Assembly: GCF_017726655.1 (NCBI RefSeq)
Contig: NZ_CP072308.1
Coordinates: 1,674,001-1,738,000 of the forward strand
Direction: 5' to 3'
Source of the DNA: Agrobacterium tumefaciens
GTDB taxonomy: Bacteria; Pseudomonadota; Alphaproteobacteria; Rhizobiales; Rhizobiaceae
DNA: 64,000 nucleotides
The notes beneath the pieces are model-generated. The model worked only from the letters and a program-made list of their open reading frames with translations, was not told the DNA's origin and ran no database searches. The position numbers and the translations under genes are program-made. Of the stretch, positions 26,504 through 34,742 are shown piece by piece (within the stretch, counting starts at the first letter, position 1; each line of letters begins with the position of its first letter).

Positions 26504-26548
26504 GTGGTCTTCCAACGACCTGCTGGGCGGAAGCGGTTTACGGCGACC

Positions 26549-26941
26549 TTACATCCAGTAGGGCGCAACGCCGTAATAGTCATAGACCTTGCGATCCTTG
26601 GCATAAAGCAGGTCATCATCATCAAGATTGGTAAAGTGCGGCGCGTTTTCGATCTGCTCCTTGGTGAGGTCGATCCGATAGCCGTCCAATTCCTCGTCAT
26701 AGTGGAGCTTTTCCCACGGCAGCGGGTAATAGTCGTCGCCAATCCCAAGGAAGCCGCCGAAGCTCAGCACGGCGTAGGCAACACGGCCACCACGTTTTTC
26801 GAGGATGATCCGCTGGATCGAACCGATGTGTTTGCCGTCAGCGCCGTAGACGCGGGTGCCCTCTACCTTGTCGCTGGCGATGAGGCTCGGCGTGTCCTTG
26901 ACGTAGGGGTCCTGACCGCCACGGGGTTCCTGATGCAACAT
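26549..26941 (-). CDS. PRC-barrel domain protein
   Basis: 130 aa from the ATG at 26941 (MLHQEPRGGQDPYV), chosen because GGAGG lies 8 nt before it; the frame is open to 27001. The PRC-barrel core is SLIASDKVEGTRVYGADGKHIGSIQRIILEKRGGRVAYAVLSFGGFLGIGDDYYPLPWEKL. The C-terminal half contains YRIDLTKEQIENAPHF, typical of the rhizobial stress-associated subfamily. Function is not known in detail; the domain also occurs in RimM and photosynthetic reaction centre H subunits. Confidence 0.9.
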   Translation of the reverse strand: MLHQEPRGGQDPYVKDTPSLIASDKVEGTRVYGADGKHIGSIQRIILEKRGGRVAYAVLSFGGFLGIGDDYYPLPWEKLHYDEELDGYRIDLTKEQIENAPHFTNLDDDDLLYAKDRKVYDYYGVAPYWM

Positions 26942-27066
26942 GATAGTTTCCTCCATGAATTTCTTCGTTGGTGTCACGTCATGTAAATGCCTCCACGCCA
27001 AAATCGTTCCCGGTGGAAGTCACGGGCGCCGGCTGGGATTCGAAGGGCATCGGTTACGACGTTCGG

Positions 27067-27948
27067 CTAGTGGCGCAGCTTCTGCCAGACCGACGGTGAA
27101 ACGCCGACCATCTTGCGAAAGACCCGCGAAAAATGCGCCTGGTCGGAAAAGCCGGCTGCAATGGCGATATCGGTGAGCGGCATGTCGGGTCTCGCCATCA
27201 GTTCCTTCACGCGATCCATGCGCGCCTGCATCTGCCACTGATGCGGTGGAACGCCGGTAGAGGCCTTGAACGCATGGCTGAAATGGGATTGCGAAAGATT
27301 GGTGAGCTGCGCCAGTTCCTCCAACCGGATCGACCGCAAGCAATTCTCGCGAATATAATCTGTCGCGGCGCGCAATTGCCAGGCGGCAAGCTTGCTGCGT
27401 TTCCTCACCGGCTCCCGCCTGACCTTCAGGTAATCCGTGAGCAGCGCAAGCACGAGACTTTCCCCATAGAGATCGTGAAGGGGATCAGGATTGTCACATT
27501 CCGCGGCAATCAACCGGGCGAGCGCCAGAAGCTTCTCGTCCTCGAACATCAGATGCGGGTCCAGCAGCCCGTGCGGATCGAACCCCTGCACCAGGCGCGC
27601 GCCTAGCAGTCCCGCGTCGAAATGCAGATCGAGATGACGCACAAAGGAGACATTGCTGAGTTCGGCCTCAACATCCAGATCGGCGGGGACGAAAGATATG
27701 CGATTTGCCCTGGACGCCACATGCATGTCACGGCGATGCCGGTTCATCATGAACCGGCCGTCATCCTTCCCGTCCATATCGAGGAGGAAAACAAACCGCG
27801 GGTCCTTGCCAACGTAATGGCCGCCTGCCTTCGGGGCGCAACGCACATCCCAGAGGTCGGCGACGATGCCGTTCCAGACACGCGAGCGTGGGCCGCCGAT
27901 GACGGCGAAACCCTCGATCTCGTTTTCCATCCGCACACGGAAGGCCAT
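27067..27948 (-). CDS. AraC family transcriptional regulator, probably of siderophore uptake
   Basis: 293 aa. The C-terminal 100 residues hold the double helix-turn-helix: AATDYIRENCLRSIRLEELAQLTNLSQSHFSHAFKASTGVPPHQWQMQARMDRVKELM, then ITDIAIAAGFSDQAHFSRVFRKMVGVSP-like sequence. The N-terminal 180 residues are a sensor domain of unknown ligand. It is encoded just downstream of, and in line with, a TonB-dependent siderophore receptor, as is common for regulators that respond to the ferri-siderophore. A 15-bp inverted repeat lies 31 bp before the start. Confidence 0.92.
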   Translation of the reverse strand: MAFRVRMENEIEGFAVIGGPRSRVWNGIVADLWDVRCAPKAGGHYVGKDPRFVFLLDMDGKDDGRFMMNRHRRDMHVASRANRISFVPADLDVEAELSNVSFVRHLDLHFDAGLLGARLVQGFDPHGLLDPHLMFEDEKLLALARLIAAECDNPDPLHDLYGESLVLALLTDYLKVRREPVRKRSKLAAWQLRAATDYIRENCLRSIRLEELAQLTNLSQSHFSHAFKASTGVPPHQWQMQARMDRVKELMARPDMPLTDIAIAAGFSDQAHFSRVFRKMVGVSPSVWQKLRH

Positions 27949-27978
27949 GGCTTCTCAATCCAGCAAAGCGCCACGGCG

Positions 27979-28017
27979 CCACTATAAACATGATTATTAA
28001 TTTCATGTTTATAGTGG
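27979..28017. promoter_or_regulatory. perfect 15-bp inverted repeat before the AraC gene
   Basis: CCACTATAAACATGA (27979-27993) is exactly complementary to 28003-28017 around a 9-bp A+T loop. It lies between the receptor stop and the regulator ATG. With no T-run beside the stem, it looks more like an operator than a terminator. Confidence 0.6.
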
Positions 28018-28057
28018 CAAACCGCAAATCACGCAATGGCGGGCAACGGTCTCGGTC

Positions 28058-30250
28058 TCACCACTTCTTGGAGAGCTTGAAGGTGATGGTGCGGCTATCG
28101 CCCCAACCGCAGACCGAAACGCCGGCGCAGCTTTTCACGTATTCCTTGTCGAAGACATTGGCGACGTTGACGGATGCGGTCCAGTCGTTCTTTTCGTAGC
28201 GGATTGCCGCATCGAAGACGGCGGCATCCGGCACACGCAGCGTATTGGCTGCATCTGCCCAGGATTTACCCTGGTAACGCAGACCTCCGCCGATGCTGAG
28301 GCCTTCGAACGTATCATCGGTAAAGGCGTAATCGAGCCAGAGCGATGCGGCGTGGGACGGCACGATCCACGGCGATTTGCCGATGAGATCAGGATTGGCG
28401 TCGCGGGTGATGTCGAGATCGGTGTAGGAATAGGAGGCGAGCGCCTTCCAGTTCTCGGTGAGATTGGCTTTCGCTTCCAGCTCGAAGCCGTTCGATTCCA
28501 CCTGTCCGAACTGGCCGCTCGTCGTGATGCCGCCGGACGTGTAGGAGACGATGGCGTTGTCTTTGACCAGCTTGAACACGGAGGCCGTGATGCTGCCGTC
28601 GAAGAAGGTCGGCTCGTATTTGATGCCCGCCTCGAACTGATGTCCCTCCTCCGGAACCGCAGAGCTGCCATCTGCGAGTGTATCGATCAGCGGATTGAAG
28701 AAGGTGGCGAGCGAAACATAGGGCGTCAGGCCATTGTCGAATTCGTAAGCCAGACCGGCGCGGCCACTCAGCGCGTCGTCATTGGAGCGACGCGAGAGGC
28801 CTGCCGGCAGTCTGTTGTCGAGCTCCGTGTCCACATAGTCGTAGCGGCCGTTCAAGGTCAGCAGCCAGCCGTTGCCAAAACGCAGCTGATCCTGCGCATA
28901 GATGCCGACCTGCTGCTGGGTCACGATGTTGTCGGCATAGACGAAATTCGTTCCCTGCGTCGAGCCGTAAGAGGGCCTGAGAGCGCCGATGGCGTTCGAT
29001 CCGCAGCAAGCCTGCACCTGATCCAGGCGGTAATATCTGTAATCCAGGCCAAAGAGCAGCGAATGGTTGACAGCACCGGTATCGAACTGACCTTCGACGC
29101 GGTTGTCGACGCCGACGCTATCAACCTTCGACACGCCGTCATAACCGAAACGGGTCAGCATGTAGTCGTTGGTCACGGGGTCGAGGATTGGCTGGCCGCT
29201 GGCATCCGCGTTGGCCCAGCCGCCGGTATACGGACCTTTCTCGTGCTTGTAGAGATGGCCGTAGCGCGCGTTCTGGCTGACCTTCCAGCCATTGTCGAAT
29301 TCGTGGCTGACCTCGTAGCCGACCATCGACTGGTAGACCCGGCCATTGTCGATATCCGGCTCTCCATAGAATGCCTTGCGGTTGAGCTTGCCGAAAGGCG
29401 CGTCCACGACCGTACCGACATAGGGCAGGAAGCCGTTGCCGACATGGACCTGATCAAGCGCGGAGAAATAGCCGTACAGTGTCGCGCTGGTCTGCGCATC
29501 CGGTTCGAAGGTGATCTGGGGCATGATGAAACCGCGCAGATCCTCGGAATAATCGGTATAATTGTCGCCGCCGGAGACTTTGCCCGTGACTCTATATTTC
29601 CAAACGCCCTGCTCATCGACCTTGTCGCCGAGATCGAAACCGAAGAAGGCGTTGCCGAAATTGTTGATGCCGATCTCGGTTTCACGAATCGGCTGGTCCT
29701 GCGGGCGCTTGCGAACCATCTGCAAGATGCCGCCCGGATTGGCGCCGCCATAAAGCACCGATGCCGGACCTTTCAGGATTTCGACACGCTCGAGACCATA
29801 AGCGTCCATCTGGAAGCCACCGAACCCGTAGCTGAACAGGTTTAACCCATCGAGAAACACGCCCGTTTGCGTCGCCTGAAACCCGCGGATGTAGAACCAG
29901 TCCGTGTCCGGGTCGGAGCCAAAGGGTTCGGTGGTCACGCCGGGCGTATAGCGCAGCACCTCATCGATCTTTGTTACGGCACCGCGGTCATCCATTTCCT
30001 GGCGGCCGACAACCGAAACGGACTGTGGGATGTCTCTTGTTTCCGTTTCAGTTTTCGATCCTGTCGCGCTCTTCTTTGCGACATAACCCCGGACCGGGCC
30101 CGTGGCGTTCTCCACGCCCTGCCCGTCAACGGTAATTTGCTGCAATACGGTCGTTTCCTGCGCTTGGCCCATCGCCGGCCCAAGCAAAACAAAAACAGCC
30201 GTTCCCAGCGCCAGACGGTTCAAGAACATCTCATGCAGATTTTTCAACAT
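28058..30250 (-). CDS. TonB-dependent siderophore receptor
   Basis: Outer-membrane gated porin that imports a ferri-siderophore with energy from TonB. From the ATG at 30250 it is 730 aa with a signal peptide (MFLNRLALGTAVFVLLGPAMGQAQ). The secretin/TonB-like extension is absent; the plug domain has IPQSVSVVGRQEMDD, ILKGPASVLYGGANPGGILQMVRKRP, and the barrel ends WGDSRTITFKLSKKW with terminal Trp. It resembles ferrichrome/ferrioxamine receptors (FhuA/FoxA/FecA-type). The siderophore is not predictable. An iron-responsive operator lies 63 bp upstream. GTG at 30301 is an alternative start. Confidence 0.93.
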   Translation of the reverse strand: MLKNLHEMFLNRLALGTAVFVLLGPAMGQAQETTVLQQITVDGQGVENATGPVRGYVAKKSATGSKTETETRDIPQSVSVVGRQEMDDRGAVTKIDEVLRYTPGVTTEPFGSDPDTDWFYIRGFQATQTGVFLDGLNLFSYGFGGFQMDAYGLERVEILKGPASVLYGGANPGGILQMVRKRPQDQPIRETEIGINNFGNAFFGFDLGDKVDEQGVWKYRVTGKVSGGDNYTDYSEDLRGFIMPQITFEPDAQTSATLYGYFSALDQVHVGNGFLPYVGTVVDAPFGKLNRKAFYGEPDIDNGRVYQSMVGYEVSHEFDNGWKVSQNARYGHLYKHEKGPYTGGWANADASGQPILDPVTNDYMLTRFGYDGVSKVDSVGVDNRVEGQFDTGAVNHSLLFGLDYRYYRLDQVQACCGSNAIGALRPSYGSTQGTNFVYADNIVTQQQVGIYAQDQLRFGNGWLLTLNGRYDYVDTELDNRLPAGLSRRSNDDALSGRAGLAYEFDNGLTPYVSLATFFNPLIDTLADGSSAVPEEGHQFEAGIKYEPTFFDGSITASVFKLVKDNAIVSYTSGGITTSGQFGQVESNGFELEAKANLTENWKALASYSYTDLDITRDANPDLIGKSPWIVPSHAASLWLDYAFTDDTFEGLSIGGGLRYQGKSWADAANTLRVPDAAVFDAAIRYEKNDWTASVNVANVFDKEYVKSCAGVSVCGWGDSRTITFKLSKKW

Positions 30251-30312
30251 ACGCCCCGAAACAGATAGCGGCCGGTGACCATATTCGACCAGCCGCAACA
30301 CCTCAATTAAGA

Positions 30313-30327
30313 TGAGTGCTTACATCA
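30313..30327. promoter_or_regulatory. iron-responsive operator (TGA-N9-TCA) before the siderophore receptor
   Basis: TGA-GTGCTTACA-TCA, flanked by A+T-rich TTAAGA/AGATTAA, matches the rhizobial RirA/iron-responsive operator core. It lies 63 bp upstream of the receptor ATG. A site with the same core lies before fbpA. Confidence 0.65.
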
Positions 30328-30425
30328 AGATTAAGGCAACGCGCTTGTCGTTTTCCGGGACGATTTGAAGCTTATTGGCTTCTCACGCGGTTTCCCCGCT
30401 TCCAGTGACATGAGAGACGGCGCTG

Positions 30426-32102
30426 TCAGCCCTGACGACGGCCGATCCTCGCCAGCAGCACCACCGGAAGAACGCCGATGACGACAATCGCCAGCGCTGC
30501 GATGGACGCTTCCTCATAGGTCCCGCGCGCTGCTTCGCCATAAAGATGGGTCGCGAAGGTTTCGAAATTGAGCGGACGCAGGAGAAGCGTTGCGGGAAGC
30601 TCCTTGACGCAATCCACGAAGATCAGCAGTGCGGCCGCAGCCAGCGATGCCTTGGACAGCGGCAGATGGATCTGGCGGAACGTCTGCGTTGCCGATCGAC
30701 CCAGCGTTCGCGCAGCATGATCGAAGGATTGCGGAATGCGGCTGAGACCGGCATCGACGCTGCCGGCCGCGATGGTCAGGAACCGTGCGGTGTATGCATA
30801 GATCAACGCGGCACCGCTGCCGATGAAGATGAGGCCTGTAGATATGCCCAACCATTGACGCATGGTCTGATCGACGAACCGATCAAAACCGCCAAGTGCG
30901 ATGAGGACGCCGATGGCGATGACGGTGCCGGGAGCCGCATACCCGACCGTCGACAGCCGAAACGACCAGAGTGACACCCGACCCGGCGCAAGCCGCATGG
31001 CGTAGGCAACCGCAAGCCCGAGGACAAGGGTGATCGCGGTCGCCAGCCCGGCAAAGAGGATCGTGTTCAGAGCCTCTTCGGCAAAACGGGCAGACAGTCC
31101 GCTGAAACGGAACCGCTTCCACGCCTCGATGATGAGATAACTCGCCGGACCTGCAAAACCGACCACAACAGGCATGCTGCCGAGTGTGAAAGCGATCCAG
31201 CTCTTCCAACCTGACAGCCGCAATGGCCCGAGCGCCCTGCTCTTCTGGACGGAAACCGAATAACGCTGCTTTCGCCGCGCCCAGCGTTCCAGCGCAACGA
31301 GGGCAACGACGATAAAGAGCATGGAAAGCGCGATCTGGGCCGCGCCTGGCAGGTCTGATTTCGTGACCCAGGTGGTATAAACGGAAACGGTGAGCGTGCG
31401 AACGCCGAGGAATTCCGACGCGCCGATATCATTCAGCGCTTCCATCAGCGCCAGACTGACACCGACCGCAATGGCCGGGCGGGCCAGCGGCACCGCGACT
31501 TTGAAGAAAGCCGCGCGTCTGGAAACGCCGAGTGTGCGCGCCGCTTCCATCAGATTGCCCGCCTGCGTCAGGAACATCGCCCGGACGGGAATATAGACAT
31601 AGGGAAACAGGACGAAGCCCAAGAGGAGGATGCAGCCCGTCATGGACCTGATATCCGGCAGGCGAAACTCGCGCGGGCTGGAGTAACCCAGCAGCCAGCG
31701 GACTGCGCCCTGAACCGGCCCGATGGGATGGAGAATATCCAGATAGGCGTAAGCGACGATATAGGTCGGCATGGCGAGCGGCAGAAGCAGCGCCCATTCC
31801 AGCACCCTGCGGCCGGGGAAATCGTAGGCAGTGACCAGCCAGGCGGCACAGGTGCCAATGATGCCTGCCAGCAGCCCGACACCGGCAAGAAGGATTGCGG
31901 TCTCCGGCAGAGCCGTCGCAAGAACGGTGGAGCCGAGATGCGTCCAGAGACCTTCCGACCCCTGCAAGGCCTGCGAGACCAGCGCCAGGACCGGCACCAT
32001 GGCGCCACAAACCGCCAGCACGGAGATGCACAGCCACCACACGGACGATGATGGCGTGGCTCTGGCGGGAGACAACGAGGGCTGGGTGGCGTCTGGGTTC
32101 AT
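30426..32102 (-). CDS. fbpB: ferric iron ABC transporter permease FbpB
   Basis: 558 aa inner-membrane permease with two fused binding-protein-dependent transport domains, as in FbpB/SfuB/HitB. Each half has an EAA loop: TLGVSRRAAFFKVAVPLARPAIAVG and RTLGRSATQTFRQIHLPLSKASL. About 12 hydrophobic segments are spread along the protein, from WWLCISVLAVCGAMVPVLALV near the start. It lies 71 nt after fbpA, with a hairpin in the gap that may lower its expression relative to the binding protein. Confidence 0.92.
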   Translation of the reverse strand: MNPDATQPSLSPARATPSSSVWWLCISVLAVCGAMVPVLALVSQALQGSEGLWTHLGSTVLATALPETAILLAGVGLLAGIIGTCAAWLVTAYDFPGRRVLEWALLLPLAMPTYIVAYAYLDILHPIGPVQGAVRWLLGYSSPREFRLPDIRSMTGCILLLGFVLFPYVYIPVRAMFLTQAGNLMEAARTLGVSRRAAFFKVAVPLARPAIAVGVSLALMEALNDIGASEFLGVRTLTVSVYTTWVTKSDLPGAAQIALSMLFIVVALVALERWARRKQRYSVSVQKSRALGPLRLSGWKSWIAFTLGSMPVVVGFAGPASYLIIEAWKRFRFSGLSARFAEEALNTILFAGLATAITLVLGLAVAYAMRLAPGRVSLWSFRLSTVGYAAPGTVIAIGVLIALGGFDRFVDQTMRQWLGISTGLIFIGSGAALIYAYTARFLTIAAGSVDAGLSRIPQSFDHAARTLGRSATQTFRQIHLPLSKASLAAAALLIFVDCVKELPATLLLRPLNFETFATHLYGEAARGTYEEASIAALAIVVIGVLPVVLLARIGRRQG

Positions 32103-32122
32103 CTGCTCTTGTAAAATGCGCG

Positions 32123-32152
32123 GGAAGGCGCCCGCGGCTGCGAGCGCCTTCC
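32123..32152 (-). other. intergenic hairpin between fbpA and fbpB
   Basis: Perfect 9-bp stem GGAAGGCGC/GCGCCTTCC with a 12-nt G+C-rich loop and no T-run directly after it on the minus strand. Position and shape suit an mRNA-stabilising or attenuating element between binding-protein and permease genes. Confidence 0.6.
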
Positions 32153-32173
32153 ACCGTGTTATCGTTGGCTTGC

Positions 32174-33190
32174 TTACTTGTCGAAGCCGACCTTGTCGAC
32201 CAGCTCGCTCGCCTGCTTGCGGTGCGAGACGATTTCGGTCAGCGGCTTGTTGTCGATTTTCAGCGTGCCGAAGGAAGCGACGATCTCATTGAGAGCCGCA
32301 CCCTGCCGGACCGGATATTCGAAGTTGGCCTCGGCGTAGATCTTCTGGGCTTCGTCGGATACGAGATACTCGAGAAGCTTGACGGCTTCCGCCTTGTTCG
32401 GTGCGTTTTTCGCTACCGCGGCACCGGAGATATTTACCTGCGTGCCGCCATTCTTGAACGTCGGCAGGACAACCTTGATCGCCTCGCCCCACTTCACCTG
32501 CTCTTCGCCGCCCTTACCAGAACGCATCAGGCCAACATAATAGGAATTGGCAATGCCGATGTCGCAAATGCCCCCGAGGATGTCCTTGGCAACATCGCGG
32601 TCACCGCCGCCTGCCTTGCGGGCAAGGTTGTCCTTGACGCCGGCAAGCCATTTTTCGGTGTCAGCAGCGCCGTAATGGGCGATATAATCGGCAAAGAGCG
32701 CCGTGTTATAGGGGTGCTGACCAGCACGAATGCAGACCTTACCCTTCCATTTCGCATCGGCAAGGTCTTCGTAGTTGAAGGAAGAAAGATCGAGGTCCTT
32801 GGCCGCATAGAGAACGCGGGCACGCATGGAGAGCGCAAACCAATGACCCTTGGCGTCGCGCAGTTCGGCGGGAACGGCCTTCGTCAGCGTTTCGGATTCG
32901 ACCGCCTGCGTAACGCCCTTTTCCGCGAGATCAACCAGGTTTCCTGCGTCGACGGTCATCAGAACGTCGGCAGGGGAGCTTGCGCCCTCGCTCAGAACGC
33001 GCTCGGCAAGACCGTCCTTGAGGAACACAGTGTTGACCTTGACGCCGCTGGATGCGGTGAAGGATTCGAGCAGCGGCTGGATCAGGCCCGGTTCGCGGGT
33101 CGTGTAGATATTGAGTTCGGCAGCATTCACCGCTCCGGCCGCAAAGGCAACCGTGCTGGCGAGCAGCGCAATTTTCGTCAATGTCGTCAT
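32174..33190 (-). CDS. fbpA: ferric iron ABC transporter substrate-binding protein FbpA
   Basis: Periplasmic Fe(III)-binding protein, 338 aa from the ATG at 33190, with signal peptide MTTLTKIALLASTVAFAAGAVNA and mature start AELNIYTTREPGLIQPLL. The adjacent tyrosines in IANSYYVGLM are the iron-binding pair of this family, and IYTTREP matches its N-terminal signature. It stands between the ATPase gene fbpC upstream and the permease gene fbpB downstream. An iron-responsive operator lies 51 bp before the start. The frame is open to 33241, but the signal peptide fixes the start. Confidence 0.93.
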   Translation of the reverse strand: MTTLTKIALLASTVAFAAGAVNAAELNIYTTREPGLIQPLLESFTASSGVKVNTVFLKDGLAERVLSEGASSPADVLMTVDAGNLVDLAEKGVTQAVESETLTKAVPAELRDAKGHWFALSMRARVLYAAKDLDLSSFNYEDLADAKWKGKVCIRAGQHPYNTALFADYIAHYGAADTEKWLAGVKDNLARKAGGGDRDVAKDILGGICDIGIANSYYVGLMRSGKGGEEQVKWGEAIKVVLPTFKNGGTQVNISGAAVAKNAPNKAEAVKLLEYLVSDEAQKIYAEANFEYPVRQGAALNEIVASFGTLKIDNKPLTEIVSHRKQASELVDKVGFDK

Positions 33191-33240
33191 GTTTCGTGTC
33201 CCTCTCCGATAGCGGCAATGGAAGCAGCAGACATCATACA

Positions 33241-33255
33241 TGATGCATTAAATCA
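33241..33255. promoter_or_regulatory. iron-responsive operator (TGA-N9-TCA) before fbpA
   Basis: TGA-TGCATTAAA-TCA, with A+T-rich flanks, 51 bp upstream of fbpA. It has the same core as the site before the siderophore receptor and fits RirA control. Confidence 0.65.
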
Positions 33256-33343
33256 AGTTTTATTTCATCAAATCCGAGGCTGATTTCATCACCAAGAGTT
33301 GAAAATCGAGCCCCGATAAACATGCGAAAGGGCTTATTCAACT

Positions 33344-34393
33344 TTAAGTAAAAATCAGCACGCCCTTGGGATCGATGCCCACGCGGACGGCTTTCGTCTT
33401 GGGCGACGTCCGCTGCATCGTCCTCATACGAAGGGCAGATGACAGGCCCGGAACGGCAATGCCCAGTTGCTCGATCTCGCCGAGGAAGACACGGCTCGAT
33501 ATTTCGCCGGCGATCCCGTCTTTACCCGTCTCGTCTTCGATGATCGAAATCGCGTTCGGGCGCACATAGGCAATCGCAGCAAGACCGTCAGGCAGATTGG
33601 AGGCATCACCCAGCAGCCCGAGTGGCGTCTCAACACGGCCTTGTCTCACCCGCCCCTCAATCTTGTTGAAGGCGCAGAAGAAATCCGCTGCGTAGCGGGT
33701 TCTAGGATTGTCATGGATTTCATAACCGGTGCCGCTCTGGACAACACGACCGCGCTGCATCAGCACGACGCGATCACCGGCCGAAAGCGCCTCCTCCGGA
33801 TCGTGGGTGACCATGATTGCGGTCGTTCCCAGTTTCCGCAGAAGGCCCAGCGTTTCCTCGCGGACACTGTCGCGCAACCCCCTGTCGAGATTGGAAAAGG
33901 GCTCGTCCATCAACAACAGGCCGGGCCGCGGGGCGAGCGCGCGGGCGAGCGCCACACGCTGCTGCTCCCCACCGGAGAGCGTATGCGGATACCGTTTCGC
34001 CAAATCCTGGAGATGGACATGCTCGATCATTTCGACCGTGCGCGCCCGTGCCTCGGCCTTGGGCAGAGACCGCAGACCGAACATGACGTTCTGCTCGACG
34101 GTAAGGTGCGGGAACAGCGCGTAATCCTGAAATACAAAACCGATATTGCGCTTTTCCGGCTCAACGAAAACGCCGGGGCCAGCAACGACAGCGCCGTTCA
34201 GCGATACACTGCCCTGATCGGGCGTCTCAACACCCGCCACGATACGCAGCAGGGTCGATTTTCCGCAACCGGAGCGGCCCACAAGGCAAATGATCTCACC
34301 ACTTTCGACGGAGAAATCAATATCGGACAATACCTCCGTATCGCCAAATCTTTTGCCCACCGATTTCAGTTCGAGCGCTGCGCTGCCTGCCAT
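33344..34393 (-). CDS. fbpC: ferric iron ABC transporter ATP-binding protein FbpC
   Basis: 349 aa ATPase. Walker A is GRSGCGKST (about 39-47), the ABC signature LSGGEQQRV, Walker B LLLMDEPFSN, and the switch His is in VTHDPEEAL. A TOBE-like C-terminal domain (PNAISIIEDE onward) follows. The start ATG at 34393 has AGGA 6 nt upstream; a TTG at 34435 would add 14 residues. It precedes fbpA by 153 nt, and fbpA has its own operator, so the order C-A-B may be two transcripts. Confidence 0.9.
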   Translation of the reverse strand: MAGSAALELKSVGKRFGDTEVLSDIDFSVESGEIICLVGRSGCGKSTLLRIVAGVETPDQGSVSLNGAVVAGPGVFVEPEKRNIGFVFQDYALFPHLTVEQNVMFGLRSLPKAEARARTVEMIEHVHLQDLAKRYPHTLSGGEQQRVALARALAPRPGLLLMDEPFSNLDRGLRDSVREETLGLLRKLGTTAIMVTHDPEEALSAGDRVVLMQRGRVVQSGTGYEIHDNPRTRYAADFFCAFNKIEGRVRQGRVETPLGLLGDASNLPDGLAAIAYVRPNAISIIEDETGKDGIAGEISSRVFLGEIEQLGIAVPGLSSALRMRTMQRTSPKTKAVRVGIDPKGVLIFT

Positions 34394-34742
34394 TTCCAAT
34401 CCTGCCCTGCTCTGCGTTTTTTGTTGATCGCTCAAATCAGGATTAAAGTCAAAGAGTGCTGATGATCAGCCCGCTTCACGAGTTGGGGAGATGTGCGGCA
34501 GCAATATTGACGTTTACGTTAGAGTTAAATAGGTTTCGTGATGTGATGGACGTCAAGATATTAGGAGTCTATCATTTGCTGCCGGAGAGCGAGAGGAGCG
34601 GTCTATCCGGTGGCGCGACATGAAGCGTCCGCGATCCCGCTTAAAACCGGTTGTTGCGGCGCCTCGTGAGTAAAGGCGGCGGAAACGCGAAACAATGCAT
34701 TCTCGGGAATGCCCGCGAGACACAGACTCTGGGAGGAGCAGC
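34394..34742. promoter_or_regulatory. fbpC-fadD divergent intergenic region with a LiuR/FadR-like box
   Basis: 349 bases with no supported gene. TTGACGTTTACGTT at 34507-34520 resembles the TTGACGTTTACGTCAA-like sites of MerR-type LiuR regulators that control acyl-CoA metabolism, suitable for the fadD gene 222 bp downstream. This is a similarity by eye only. Confidence 0.35.

Noticed and set aside
28352..29845. 497-codon plus-strand open frame opposite the siderophore receptor
   Set aside because: Antisense shadow; no recognisable domains, and the receptor frame is complete and well supported.
31895..33283. 462-codon plus-strand open frame across fbpA and the fbpA-fbpB gap
   Set aside because: Overlaps a binding protein with signal peptide and iron-site motifs on the other strand; no ribosome site or family features.
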